Made by a program: the position numbers and the translations under genes
In this document: piece after piece, positions 45,844 through 59,000 of the stretch
Layout of the letters: each line of letters begins with the position of its first letter
How positions within the stretch are numbered: position 1 is the stretch's first letter
The notes under the pieces: generated by a model
Seen by the model: only the letters and a program-made list of their open reading frames with translations
Databases searched by the model: none
What the model was told of the DNA's origin: nothing
NCBI GenBank assembly: GCA_015179045.1
Contig: WHUZ01000013.1
Span: 930,001 to 994,000 of the forward strand
Source of the DNA: Kalaharituber pfeilii
Lineage: Eukaryota; Ascomycota; Pezizomycetes; Pezizales; Pezizaceae
DNA: 64,000 nt
Direction: 5' to 3'

Positions 45844-46304
45844 ATCATTACTCACATGCCGCCCTGTGGGCTATGGTGAGATTAAGTACATGAGGAAGTA
45901 AAAGGAATAACAAAGGCGAAGAAGGAAAAGAAATAACCAAGTGATGACATTGCAATGAATCCAACAGGCCAGGCCGTGAGGGCCGCCTGGACCGGCCCAG
46001 GCGGCCTGAAACAATCAGGCCAACCAGGCCAGTCCAGACTATTCAGGCCGGTCCAAACCATTCAGGCCAGCCCAGGCCATTCAGACAGGTTTAAGCCAAT
46101 TAAACGAATCCCTCCACAGCTATCCAGGTGAATTAAGGCCAGCGTTCAATAGATTGTTTGAGTATTTAAATGAGTAGAATCTTCCATATATCTAGATTTT
46201 TAAAAAGCAGCGGTCTACGACTTTAGTCAAGTATGTATCACGTACCTAAATCCTCGCCATAGCCCCGAGTAATGATATTAAAAAAAAAAAAAAAAAAAAA
46301 AAAA
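45807..46304. mobile_element. Inverted-repeat element bounded by poly-T and poly-A
   Basis: The left end is T33 (45807-45839) followed by AAATATCATTACTC and, after a short gap, GGGCTATGGTGAG. The right end is CTCGCCATAGCCCC, GAGTAATGATATT and A25 (46280-46304), the reverse complement of the left end. The interior has many CAGGCC/GGCCTG units (about 45968-46090). No ORF of note. A related partial copy of ATATCATTACTC with CTTTGGGCTA occurs at about 45566-45640. Confidence 0.65.
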
Positions 46305-46878
46305 GTATGTATGTTTAAGTATATATACTAACAAATATTTTAGAAACGACGGACCTTCCCCCCAGCCATTTCTGGCTCCATACTCTGCACTCTCCCCATA
46401 TGTGTTTGGCTGATTCTTTCTCCCCGCACCATCGGTCAGTAAGGAAAAGCTCTTCCCTACAACATACTCGATATATAATATCTCCTACTCTTCAACACCC
46501 AAAAGCCAGTCTATTAATCACCCTGATCCAGTCTCCTACTTCAGCACTCAGATCCTTCATAATATCAGTCTTCATGGTGTTGAGGTTAGCACCGCGGTAA
46601 TTCGGGGATCATCACGTGCCCTTGCGTAATACACGCGCACTGGCGCTAAGAGGCTTGCCAAGACCGCCATAGCGCGCGTTTGTGTTTTACCTCGTAAGTG
46701 AGTGAATACGGTACCACAACGCAACCCTGTAGCCAAGCATGTAGTGTACCAGACCAGACCCTGACCTATCTCGAGCCTCAAACCTTACTTGCATCCTAGT
46801 CGTCTCGCAACTCTGCCAATCCACACTCATTCTTGAACAACCACTGGTTTGAATTCGCGTTTCTGGATTAAGGTCAAC

Positions 46879-49774
46879 ATGCCGTATAACCATGACACTG
46901 TTCTACCTGATGCCCCTGATATACCAACCAGCAATGGAGGCCCAAATGCTGCCGTAAACGGAACCAATTCAACTCACCAGGAATCTCGGAATGCTGCCCA
47001 GCTTCCGGAACGCCCAGGAGTGCAATCAGCCTCGACAGACACTGGGCGGTACATTGCCCTCAAAGCCGGACAAATTGAGGATGTCATAAAGAAAAGACAA
47101 AAGCCAAACTCGTTATTTTACACAAGCAGAAAGACAGGGCTCTGCTATGATGTACGCATGAGATACCATGCAACTGTGGATGAAGGCGACATGCATCCAG
47201 AGGATCCAAGACGCATATATATCATCTACAAAGCTCTTGTAGAGGAGGGCTTGATAGATGATGAAGAAGTTCCGGCTACGGTTCCAAAATCTGTGGTTCC
47301 ACTAGCGAAGTTCCGAGCTCGGGAAGTTACCAGAGAGGAAGCATGTTTGGTTCATAGTGAATCACATTGGAAATTCATAGAGAGCACGGCGAGTGAGTTT
47401 CTCGTGTTGCAGTCAAAACAGATACTTTGCATGATCTGTAGCTCATCTATCTATAGATATGTCGCTTTTGGAGCTTCAAGAGAACACTAGACATGGCGAT
47501 TCGGTATATTTCAACAACGAATCCTTTTTCTGTGGGAGATTATCCTGTGGTGGTGCAATCGAGGCGTGCCGGCATGTTTTGGAGGAGACTTTAAAAAATG
47601 CAATAGCCGTCATTCGCCCTCCAGGTCATCATGCAGAACCGTGCAGTGCTATGGGATTTTGTCTATTCAACAATGTTGCAGTTGCAGCAAAAGTCATGCT
47701 GAAAGAATATCCGGACGTTTGCAAGAAGATTTTGATCTTAGACTGGTATACACTCCAGCCTGCCATGCATGTTCCTATTTAACGTTCATTCTATAGGGAT
47801 GTACACCATGGTAATGGAACACAGTCTGCGTTTTACGACAATCCGGATGTCTTATACATGTCGATACATCGATACGGAAATGGTACTTTCTATCCACCAG
47901 GCGTTGCTGGAAATCTTGATAAATGTGGGGAGGGTGCTGGTCGTGGAAGGTAAGCTGGTCAACAATGAAAGCTTGATTTCAAGAGAGCTGAGTGTTCAGG
48001 AACGTCAATATACCATGGCAGGTCGGGGGAATGGGGGATGGTGATTATATTTATGCCTTCCAACGAGTAGTCATGCCAATAGCATTAGAATTCAACCCGG
48101 ATCTAGTGATAGGTATGTTTTCATCTCTCATCACAGCTACAGGGCGCTTATACAACTGTTAGTTTCAGCAGGATTTGACGCTGCTGCAGGTGATAACATA
48201 GGAGGCTGCGTTGTTACACCTTCAGGATTTGCACATATGACAGCGATGCTTAAAACTCTTGCTAACGGGAAAATTGTGGTTTGCCTTGAGGTATATTAGT
48301 GGTCATCTATTAGCGTTTCTAGTTTCTTCCTGAAATTATTACTTACATCTATAAACAGGGAGGTTACAACCTCCTCGCTATTGCAAGCTCTGCATTAGCC
48401 GTCACCAAAGTCCTAATTGGAGAGCCACCGGGAGCGCTTAAGACAACTTCACCGTCCAACTCGGCTATAGAAACTGTGCAACAAGTCATCATACAACAGT
48501 CAAGATACTGGGACTGCATGTCAATTAAGTCTGTGTTACCAGGTAAGTAGAGAACCCCCTATTGTCACTTATGCAACTTCTAACTCTCGGAAGATCTGAT
48601 TCGTCAGCGATCTGGACAATCAAGATTGCATGGTAAGTATCTGTGTTTCTCTGCTGAGCTTAACAGTTAACAGACTGCTCATATTCTGCGCAGATGTTAT
48701 AAGGATATATCAATCCAAAGTGCTAGCGGACAAATATAACATGTATGAGCTCACAGTTATGCGGCAAAAAGAGCGAGTATCAAAATCGTTTGAAGAGCAA
48801 GTTCTTGCAAGGTGTGTTTCTCGTGTTGAAGTGGCCTTGCGTGTACTTAACGTCTTGTCTGACTTTCTACAGCCCTGAGTATCATAGTAAAGATGTTTTG
48901 CTCCTCTTGGTACATGATCCGTATGTACTCTTTCCCTACTCCTATTTTCCTCTATTGATGTGTCCAGACCTCAGGTTACAGCCCGGATGAATGAGAACAG
49001 CTCTTTTATTGATCTCCATGATGCATTCTTGGTAAGCATTGTTTTTTTTTTCAACTCTTGTCTATTTTTTATACTGATGAATCTAGCTGGATTCCGGATT
49101 TGAGTACATAGACTGGGCAATAAATCAAGGGTTTGGAGTAATAGATGCAAATGTGCCTCAGCATCTGACAGGCTTGGAGGTAAATATCTTGAACTGCGTG
49201 TCTTGTTGAAATGAACGTTAAACTTTAGAAAAGGATCAGCCTTTCGACGTCCAGACACAAGCACAACAGCTATGCAGTTATCTGTGGGATAACTACATTG
49301 AATTGTCAGATGCAAAGAAAGTGATTATTATTGGTATTGGGAGAGCAGCTGGCGGAGTAACGCATCTTCTTGGTGTTCGAGGTACTCCACTACTCATAAT
49401 GATTCTGATGGATACGCAACATTCTAACAAATAACTAGCTGAATGTCGCAAGCTCGTTGCGGGAGTTGTGAATTTCTATGGTGATGTAGATTTGCGAGCC
49501 GTTGTAGCTCCTGTGCATGGGGACGGCCTTCTGGACTGGTATTATGACGTATGTAGGATTGCCCTACCATGATGCCTACTCTCTAACACTTGTCCTGTAG
49601 AACTCCCTTGTGTATTGCACCCGAGACCATAATGTTTGGCAGTTGAAAAAGGTGAGGAAGAAATGGGGAGGACTCAGAAGGTCCGAAACTCAGTGCATTG
49701 CAGATTTGCTACGAGAAGAATATGACACTGTGACAGAATGGCTGGAAGGGAAGCTCCAAAACTTCTCACCATAG
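46879..49774 (+). CDS. HDA1: Class II histone deacetylase, Hda1/Clr3 type, with Arb2 domain
   Basis: Zn-dependent lysine deacetylase that silences chromatin. I resolve 14 exons with exact phase: 46879-47392, 47457-47745, 47797-47949, 48000-48112, 48163-48290, 48359-48542, 48594-48632, 48694-48812, 48873-48920, 48968-49031, 49088-49179, 49234-49381, 49439-49548, 49601-49774; about 724 aa. The catalytic domain has [78 protein letters not shown] and EGGYNL, which include the His pair and the Zn ligands. The C-terminal Arb2 fold ([41 protein letters not shown]) is the normal partner domain of this class. The ATG at 46879 is the first in frame; the frame is also open upstream. It follows the repeat island. 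Confidence 0.94.
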
Positions 49775-50262
49775 GACGGTGTGGAGAGCATGGCTAGGGA
49801 ACAAAGTGTTGAGGGCGTTACTAGTAACCCTGAGCCAGTCAAACGGGGCCCAGGAAGACCTAGGGGAGCGAAGCGGGGTCGACCGGCCCCAGTTATGGAC
49901 CAACTGGGCAGGAAGAGAAAGCACTGGCGTGAGCTTTCGTAAGGCGCGGGATATACTAATACACCATACCTGGAGCAATTTGTTTATTTTACTTGCTTTT
50001 GGCGGGCGTTCGTGTAGTGGCATGTATTTGTATTTTATAAATATACACTCTATAAATTTCTTTGCATGGACCCCAATGCCAACGTACTCTAGGAGATTCC
50101 GCATCGACACGGGAGGCTCCTTGTGCATTGGATGCTGGCTCGGCGGCGCAGGAACCAGCACCCTGGCCCTGGACTCAGTAGTCTGGGTTGATACACAATA
50201 AACGCCTAGCACCGCAGTCCGCCATACACACATAGCTCTGCTGGAACACCAGTGACGAGGAA
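49775..50262. other. Intergenic between HDAC and mitochondrial carrier gene
   Basis: About 490 bases. ORFs overlap on both strands (49766-50233 minus, 49779-50201 plus), but neither has family signal. It likely contains the HDAC 3' UTR and the carrier promoter. Confidence 0.5.
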
Positions 50263-51994
50263 ATGTCCTCAGAGAGCTTTGAAGAAGATCCTACCGACTT
50301 CGAGGGCTTCTCTCAGCCCTCGCTGCTGCTGAGCGGTACGGAGCAGCAGGTAGTCAAGTCCCCGGGGAACAACCTGGTTCATGGCACCTCAGCAGCTGGT
50401 GCTCGAGCGATATGCACTCAACTGATCGCGTTTTACTTCAGAGCGCCGGTATGGAGATTCTGAAAACTTCCTGCATGTAGAGAGACTTACTAGAAGAATA
50501 TCTAGGTCAAAGCCTTCCTTAAGATGCGAGTGGACTACATGGTATGCGATATAGCTCCTGTGACCCAAATCCTCAGCACTTAGCAGATTCCTGATAGTAC
50601 CTAGCATGTCGCAAGAGCGATAAATCCACGGGTGCAAGCAAATGAGCGATGGTCCCTGCGGATGTCGATGCCAGGGCTTCTGGCACACGCAGTTAAGCAT
50701 TATGGCTGGGGCTTTATACCTAATCAGGGTATGTCCTGCAGTGGCATTTCATAGGGAGCAGCTTTGGTGTAGCGCAAGTACTTGTCACTGACATGATGCT
50801 TGGATACGACAGTTCTTCCACCATTGGTAGCGAATGCCAGGTTTGTTTTGTGGTCGTGCAGCCCTTCATGATGGAATAGAAATACTGACAAATATATAGT
50901 GTTGGCGCAATTCTGTACGTCTGCAGCCTCACTCCCTGCGCGGCATGACAGCTAACAAGCCCTCTGTGACTGATGAAGATATACCTCCTACTTGACGTTT
51001 CTTTCAGCTTTTCATGAGCCCTCGTCTCACTCCACGAAGCGTGTATATCCACCACCACCGTTCACATATACGCTTGCTGCTGGCATGTTTGCTGGAGGGG
51101 TTCAATCCCTGGTAGGACTGACAGACAATTTACTTAGATGCCATCGATCAGTTCCGCAGCTAACCTCAGTTCAGGTAGCCGCTCCTCTAGATGCCCTTCA
51201 AACAAGATTTGATGTTAATGAAATGCTGGAGGGTCGTCATCGAAATATGTGGGGATATGCTGCCCACAAGTTGCGTGAGATCGGTGTCCGTGGTGTCTTC
51301 GCAGGCTTTGGGCTCAGTTTAGCTAAAGTGAATTATAATCTCTCCCTAGTGAAACTCCCACTCACTCACTCATTCTCGGAAGGAGTCTTTAGGATACGGA
51401 ATCTTCTTCGCGTCGTTCGAGTTTGTAAAACAACAAATCTATCTCTGGTACTTAACACTTTATTATGGCAGAAGGCGTTTCCTGGACTCAGTACCAATGC
51501 TCCAGTCGAAATTTAATGATGACCCGGCCTCAAGAATTGTCATTCGTCCGCATTACGCGCTCGAACCCGCATTTCTGCTCTTGGCAGGAGTTACTGCCTC
51601 AGTAACTCAGCAAGTGGTTAGCTACCCTATTGGGCACATACAATCGGTGCATTATGGTCGACTGGAGTCACTTGATTACAAAACAAAGCTCGAAGTGGGT
51701 GAATTCCAGCGAACCAGTTCAGTAGCAGGGAATGTAATCAGTCGATGGCAAAGGCTACACTCGGCATATGCGCACTCCTACGGAGAAACTTTTGAACAGT
51801 GCAAGATACAAGCAAAGCATGCAGGGAGTTGGAGGCGTTGGCTATATAGGGGGTTCATATTATCGACTTTACGACAGGTCCCAAGCACTAGCGCCGGCTT
51901 GATTGCCTTCGAACTTTTCCGGAGGAAATTTGCATTAGATGGAGGAAAGGGTGCTACAATAGAGCATGAAGGGTATGACATACTACTAACTTGA
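50263..51994 (+). CDS. Divergent mitochondrial carrier-type membrane protein
   Basis: Protein of about 428 aa from eight exons: 50263-50448, 50506-50541, 50605-50728, 50813-50840, 50900-50914 (15 nt), 50979-51111, 51175-51327, 51383-51994. Phase holds throughout. Carrier features include AGMFAGGVQSLVAAPLDALQ with a P-x-D-x-[LA] variant signature, then KLREIGVRGVFAGFGLSLAK, SLGYGIFFASFEFVKQQIY, a third-repeat-like ASVTQQVVSYPIGHIQ, WRRWLYRGFILSTLRQVPS and GLIAFELFRR. These fit the threefold repeat of inner-membrane solute carriers, but the signatures are degenerate, so the transported substrate cannot be told. The N-terminal 60 residues are hydrophilic with an acidic start. A related atypical carrier family is widespread in filamentous fungi. 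Confidence 0.85.
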
Positions 51995-52966
51995 GTAATA
52001 TTTGATTACACCATGCATATATCTTGGAGTTGTTGTTTTTAAATCCTGTGGAATTCATTTTGAGGGTAACAGAGGGGCATGAAGGTTTTGAGTTTTTTGC
52101 ACCCTGTTTGATAGTGGCGTTGTATAGCATTACTCTCCCCTTGTCTATGTATATAGATTAGACTAGTGCTAGGATACCACCTTTGCATCTTCACTTCATT
52201 AACTTAAACTTCTCTTTGTATCGTTTGCTTCCATTTATTATGAGAGGCCACCGGTTCTAAATAAGATCGCAAGGATAGCACTTGCGGCATAACCACTAGT
52301 GCTTACCTATAATTTTGACCTCGGATCGAATGGTACCTGCGCTTAAAAGCAGGCATGCGTAGTGCCACGTGACTCCATGATGCTTGGCCAGCCGCGACAG
52401 TAGCATACTCGGCCCCACCACACGTGACAGTGTGGGGAAAGCACGGTACCGTGGTGTACCGCGGTCGCTAGACAGCTTTCGGTGCCTCCGTGGCGCTTCC
52501 CTCCACGGCCACAGTCCGGCCATGTGATATTTCCGAGGGACGAGCCCGTGGTCGAGCGGAAGAAGGGTTCTGTAAAGGAAGACCCTTCCAAGTCACTGGT
52601 TCACTCCAACTCCTCTCCTTGTCCCTCCTCCCGATCTTTATTCTCCGCCACATCCATTGCTTAATCCTGCTTACCTGTTGGGTCACTGTTTGGTCCTGTT
52701 TGGTCCTGTTTGGTCCCTTAATAACGAATTTGCTCCAACTCCCCCAGCTTGCCCCAGTGCCAGTTCAACCCCAGATTCCCCCGAAACGGTCCAATTGGAA
52801 CATCCGCAAGAGGGCCCCCCTGTCATACAGCCAGTATCCGGGGATTACACCTCAATAGCTTTTCTGAGGCGAAATTTAATAACCTTCAGTCGAGCTTGAG
52901 CTGCTCTGAACCTCATCCTTCTTGAATCTCAGAACAAATACAAGAACCATCACCACCCTCATCACG
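51995..52966. other. Intergenic upstream of acyl-CoA synthetase
   Basis: About 970 bases. The promoter side holds two CACGTG boxes (52366-52371 and 52421-52426) and three tandem TTTGGTCCTG units at about 52689-52717. The ORF at 52490-52858 has no family signal. Confidence 0.55.
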
Positions 52967-55408
52967 ATGTACCAAGACCCAGCTATCGCCAAATGCAAGG
53001 CTCTAACTGCGCTTCCACCTCCGGGGAAGCCACATGGTGTCGCACTCCCAGAAACTGCGCGTCCTGGAAGGACTCCAGTTTACAGACATTGGAGGGCTGT
53101 GGATGGATTACTAGAAACGATTGATCCAAAGGTGAGTTGCGCTGCTTTGGAAGTACTCGCTGAAGCAGACTGCGGTTGCTGATAGTGTACGCTGGATTAG
53201 ATCAGAACTTTACATGAGATGTTTGAGCACTCAGGTGGGTTGATAATCATCCTCAATACTTCATCGGTCCGATACATGTGGATTAAAGCTCACATGGTAG
53301 CCTTGCATAGCTGAGTTATACCCGAACAACAAATCACTTGGTTGGAGGGAGCGGGATCCAGTGACAGGGACCTACGGTCCGTATGTATGGATGACCTACA
53401 AAGAAGTGCACGAGCGAAGGAAAAATCTTGCCGCAGGGTTGCGCTTTCTGCATGAAAAACAAGGCGTCACGGAAGAGAAGTACGGAATAGGATTGTGGTC
53501 TCCCAATAGACCAGAATGGCAGATCACAGATTTGGCAGCTACCTGCCAAGCATTGTATACTGTCAGCATTTATGACACCCTCGGCCCTGCAGCCACAGAA
53601 TACATTGTAAACCACGCCTTGCTGAAGGTAGTCGTTTGCAGTTTGAATGTAGGGTCATCAATTTCTCTTACGCTTAACAGCAATCAGGAGAGCTAATTTG
53701 TTGCATTTATTAGCATGTCCCAACATTGTTGTCAATCAAAGACAGATGCCCTGACCTGAAAATCATCATCTCCATGGACCCCCTTGACAATGGTGAATTG
53801 CCAGGCTACAGCAAGCAGGCTTTGTTGAGTGCATGGGCAAAGGAGAAGGGTGTCGAGCTATATTATCTGCGTGATGGTGAGCCTCTAATTTGTAAAGCCT
53901 GTTGAGGAGATTAGAAGGTATTGACCCTGCACTATAGTTGAGGCCCTTGGCGCAAAATACACACGAGATTATAAGGCACCAACCCCTGACGACATCGTCA
54001 CTATCAACTATACTTCTGGTACCACAGGTAATCCCAAAGGTGTGGTCCTCACTCACCGAGCGGCCGTCGCTGCCGCATCCAGCGCACATATCTCTTCAAT
54101 TCATCAAACTCCTAGGGATTCAATGCTCTCATATCTTCCCCTTGCTCACATCTATGGTCGTTTGGGCGAGCATCTGTCTATGTGGGCAGGCGCCTCCATT
54201 GGGTACTTTCATGGGAATATCCTGGAGCTGACCGATGACCTCAAGGTACTACGGCCAACTATCTTCTTTTCAGTGCCCAGATTGTTTCAAAGGTTCTACA
54301 CTGCTATTCAATCTGCTACCCTTGAGGCTCCAGGTGTGAAGGGTGCGTTGAGCAGGCACGTGGTGAGCACAAAGCTTGCAAATATGAAGGCCAATCCTAT
54401 TTTCCAAGGTTCAAACACACATGCACTCTACGACAAAATTTGGGCAAAGAAGGTTTCTGCTGCAATTGGTTTGGAAAGAACCCATGGGATGGTCACGGGC
54501 TCTGCTCCTATTGATGGTCAGGTCCTCGACTTTTTGCGTATTGTCTTCGCCAACAATTTCATTCAGGGTTATGGTCTTACCGAAACCTATGCTGTTGCCA
54601 TGGGACAGTTGGTGCAAGATAACAGTGCAGGCTCTTGTGGTCCGCCAGCTATGCCTGTTGAGGTTTGCTTGCGCAGTGTACCAGACATGGAATACAACGT
54701 CGAGGACAAGCCATACCCTAGAGGAGAGCTTTTGATCAGGGGTCCTATTAGGTTTAAGGAGTATTTTAGAGAGCCGGAACTCACTAAGGCGGCAATTGAT
54801 GAGGAAGGTTGGTTCGCCACTGGTGACATCTGTTCAGTTGATGAGCTTGGACGATTCACCATTATTGACCGAGTGAAGAAGTTAGTGTACCTATTCTCCG
54901 AGAAACTACATATATTAACTGATATACTAGCATCCTTAAGCTTGCCCAAGGCGAATATGTCTCGCCAGAGCGTATCGAAAATAATCTTATGTCTCACATG
55001 CCAATCCTCATGCAAGCCTACGTACACGGCGATAGCCTGCAATCTTTCCTCGTCGGCATCTTCGGTGTCGACCGCGAGCACTTCTCCGCGTATGCGTCTA
55101 AGATCCTCGGCAAGACTATCTCCGCAACCGACGAAGCAGCCTTGCTCGACGCATGCAGGAACAAGCGTGTACGCCAAGCTGTGGTTGCGGATATGGATAA
55201 CGTCATTAAGAAGACGAGTTTCCAGGGATTTGAGAGGGTTAGGAATGCGCATTTGTGCTTAGATCCGTTCACGATTGATAATGAGCTGTTGACACCGACG
55301 TTGAAGCTGAAGAGGCCGCAGGCGGCGAAGGCGTTTAGGAATGAGATTGATGCATTGTATGAGGAGGCCAATAGGGAGCTGACTGGACAGGTGAAGGCGA
55401 TGTTGTAA
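52967..55408 (+). CDS. Long-chain acyl-CoA synthetase (AMP-forming)
   Basis: Activates long-chain fatty acids to acyl-CoA using ATP, feeding beta-oxidation and lipid synthesis. Six exons: 52967-53131, 53201-53234, 53311-53648, 53714-53876, 53938-54880, 54931-55408, giving 706 aa. The AMP-binding P-loop is NYTSGTTGNPKGVVLTH. Other family landmarks are WSPNRPEWQITDLAATCQAL, MLSYLPLAHIYGRLGEH, FFSVPRLFQRFYTAI, GYGLTETYAVA, EGWFATGDICSVDELGRFTI and the C-terminal hinge/lid DRVKNILKLAQGEYVSPERI. Organisation resembles the fungal Faa2-type enzymes, which are often peroxisomal, but the C-terminus is AML rather than a canonical SKL signal, so location is open. A strong antisense ORF at 54587-55252 is a shadow. 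Confidence 0.94.
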
Positions 55409-56057
55409 GTTGGGTGTTGCGCTGATAAGGGAGTGCATTGGGAGTTCGAAGAGGTCGAGTCTATGCATCATTGGGCAAAAAGTGCAGCTTTATTGTATTC
55501 ATTTGGCTTGTTTCGGGAAAGCTAAAGAGAATGCGCACCCACAAGGATATTTCGGGAGATGGAAGTTTTAGAGTGGAGTAAATGGTCCTGTACAATGATA
55601 CCGATTCCTTTTTCTTTATTTTTTGGTTATAATGGATTTAAACGATATATATATTGCAATGTCGTTTTTATTCCAATACACGATATATGAATTACAACCT
55701 GATCATACGAATATGCCTTGTGGGGTCTGATGTCCGTTGGTATATTGTACCTATGGCGGTAGTATATTGTTCACCTCACCCGTGGAAGCTGGCTCAGTGT
55801 CCATGAACAGAGATCAAAGCTGAATTATAAATGCATATTTATGATTGACGTTATGACTGAAACTAACTCTGCACAAATAAATTATGCTCACTAAAATCAA
55901 CTCCACTACACCGTCTCTCTCTTTGCCCCCCACTATTGCCCCCCTCCCCCACCTCATAACTGCCATCCACAATTATCACACCAAGAATTGGGCAACAAAC
56001 ACCTTTACACCGCCCTCTCCGCCCCCACCCTGTTCTAGACCTCCTCAACACCTGGCG
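55409..56057. other. Convergent intergenic region, acyl-CoA synthetase and NAA35
   Basis: About 650 bases between two gene 3' ends. It is AT-rich to about 55900 and then pyrimidine-rich. No supported gene. Confidence 0.55.
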
Positions 56058-59000
56058 TCAACCTTTCTTCACCCCCACCACTGGCACCGGGAACCACGCA
56101 TGGTACCTCTCGCTCTCGATTTTTATCTCCAGGCTGTCGGGACGGGGGTCACCGTTCTCGATGGATTTCTTGAGCACGGAGAGAGAGATGCTGGTGGCAA
56201 TGCAGGAGCGGAGAACGTCTTTGAGGCTCTACATCGATGAATTAATGTTTTGTTCATGTACCGGAAGAAGGGAGAAGGGAGGAGGCGAGGAGGATGTGGG
56301 AAGAATGATCGTACCTCTCGATACATGTCCTCACAAAGTACAGCGCGAGAGACGTTGATACGCATCTTGTTGAGTAGCTCATAGTGTTTGCGAGCGTCGG
56401 CAATGGATTGGTGGGCTTCCTCGATGGATTCTTGCTTCTGTTTTCGTGGACCGCCAGGTTAGCTTTCCCCACTCGGTGAATGCTCAGGGTAACATCAAAA
56501 CGAGAACAAAACTGGGAATAATGGAGGGGAGGGGCAAGTACATCAAGCGCCAAGTCCTGTTCATCCTCCTCCTTATATTTTTGAGGCTGGAAGTATGTCC
56601 AGGGGACGTAGTCCCATGTGAATGGCTCAGGGACATTGATGGATTGGAAAGGCTTCATGCGGAGCATGAAGCGGAGCTCGTCGGCGCCGTAGGGCTGTGG
56701 GTGAGTTGTTATTAAATCCATAATGAGGAGGATGCGGTGAGTCTAGTGCCATATTTAATTGTTACTTTTGCATTTCTTCGTTTAAATTGGTCGATAAACT
56801 CACATTCGTCAACGCCACAATCAAGTCATGTTGGGCCGACGCCTCCAACGACAAAAACATCAAATACGCCATCGTCTCCTGCTGCTCCTTCCGCCACTCC
56901 TCTAGCACCTGAAAATTCCCCTGATGCACCACGTGGGTCCTAATCCTCTCCAGATGATGCAGTCGGGTGCGAATGTAGTGCTGCGCAACCCAGTACATCC
57001 CCGCGAACTCGTATGGCTGGTAGATTTCGAGCTCAAAGCCGAGTAGCACGATCCACTCCATGATGCGCAGTTTGTAGTAGAAGACCCATGAGGAAAGAGG
57101 GTAAGAGTAGGTTTCGGAGTCACCGCTACGGAGAGGCTCTTCATGAGTGTATTGGTGGAGTTCGGTATCGACGTCTTCAGCCTGAGGGTGTTAATTGGGT
57201 TGGGGCTAGAGTGTGGTGAGGGGATGGAGAGTGGTACCTCAGACTGGAAGGCGTCCCAGTCAAGAAGGATGTGGCATAGGGTCCGCCTCACTCGAGGTCT
57301 ATTCATGCAAAGTTTTTGAAATAGGCCTAACATGAGCTAATACGAACATCAGCTTACCTACGCAGATCAAATGGTGGGAATCCAGGAAAAGAGCTACATT
57401 TGACGCTTTATCTGTGAACCAGTTGACCCTCTTCATGATATTATATTCCGGGCTCTGGGGAGCCTCAGCCAGGTCGTTATTGGGATCAAGTAGTTTGGGA
57501 AGAGGGCAGCAAAGCTCCTTTAAATCTGCAATAACATATTCCTTAATTGGCACCTTCCCCACAACGGCCCAATTTTGGACCAGAAGGCACTGGAGCATGA
57601 CTCGGACGTAGGTACATGGCTGCAGCTTCCGTCCATTGAACCGAAGTAAGAATGTCTGCAATGTATGTGTCAATTTTGGCCCGGCATTGCAATGTAAGAA
57701 GCTTACCAATATGTTTCCCGGGCTTACATACTGAAGTATCTTGACTATCTCGGTCATCTCGGCGCACATTCGCTTTAGGTCCCCTATGGCCTCCGTGAAC
57801 TGCATCTCGGCTTTGGGGCGCGGTGGGACGGTGGTGGCCAGTTTCCGCAGAACGTTTGTACTGAAGGCTTCCTCAACAGGTTTTCCAAAGGGATGTGTCT
57901 CCTCGACTCGCTTACTCAACTCTAAGCAAGATTCCCAGGGTTCTAGCGGAGTGTCGATGTAGGCGCCGTAATCTTGAACAGACATCGAGAAATTCCGTAA
58001 CATGGAGAGTCTGTGGGATAGCCGGTACTTGAGAGCAGTATGCAATTCTTCACTCCAAAGTCTTTGATGAGATATATCATCGAGCAGTTGTAACGAGTTC
58101 TCGATTTCCTGACATATTTCCGCTGGTTGCACATCGTCCAGGAGCGATATGTTGTATGTCGTCGTTACAAAATCCTCTTCCTGTATCTTCATAATGAATA
58201 AAATGAATAGTAATATTCCGTAGCGCTTGTGAGTTAAATTACCTCCAACACGTACTGGGACTTTATGGTATTGTTTACTAGGAAGCAGGACTTGATAACA
58301 CCCAGACAATATCCCCGGAGAACGTTGAGGAGGACAAAATCATGCTTGGACTGGTTAAGTGGTTGCTCAGTATAGAAGATAGCATGATTAAGATCAACAG
58401 GACTGCTCTCTAATAATTTGTCGATGTATAAACTTATGAGGACAGTCTGTGATAATGCGTTTCCTGAATGCCATGCCATCTGCCGACGGTGTGTCAGCGG
58501 CATTTTCCAATCCAGGATAGATATGAATATTTAACATGCCTCATACGAAAGCAATTGATCCATGATTCCAATAATCTCCTGAGCGGACCTAGAAGCAATT
58601 ACATTGAAATGTTCCTCGGTTATAGCTGGCATCAGTCCACTATCCATCTTCGGATCCATAATCTATGCCGTCCGGTGCTATTAGCACCTCTACCCTCACT
58701 TTATCATATACCCGGGTATAACACATCCACATGCCTCAAGAGCTCCAACTGCCTCGAGGAGCGTGAAGTTTGGATCTTGGACCAACTGGCCTATCGCAAG
58801 AGCTAGACGGTGTTAGCCAGGCGTAAACTAATCCGTAGCAAAACATGGACGACGATACTTTCTGCTTCTTCAGTGAACCTCTGAGTGATATCCTTGTACT
58901 CCACAAGCGACTCCTGCGGTACATTCTGGCTGAGCGGAGGGACATCTTCGTTGACTTCGAGACGCTGAAAGCCTTCAAACCAATGAATCAATCTCGGGCA

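Larger units (their letters stand above)
43161..46878. other. Repeat-rich intergenic island between GAPDH and HDAC
   Basis: 3.7 kb without a supported gene. It contains three separate inverted-repeat elements and a hairpin (listed separately), a CAGGCC-rich segment and the HDAC promoter at the right end (CACGTG at 46613-46618). ORFs within it are short and repeat-derived. Confidence 0.65.

Noticed and set aside
45966..46090. CAGGCC-rich stretch as a possible CRISPR-like array
   Set aside because: Units are short, irregular palindromic words without uniform spacers, and the host is a eukaryote; it fits subterminal repeats of a mobile element.
52490..52858. 122-aa hydrophobic plus-strand ORF
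   Set aside because: Lies in the acyl-CoA synthetase promoter over the TTTGGTCCTG tandem repeat; no family or start support.
54587..55252. 221-aa ORF on the minus strand
   Set aside because: Antisense shadow of the acyl-CoA synthetase exon.
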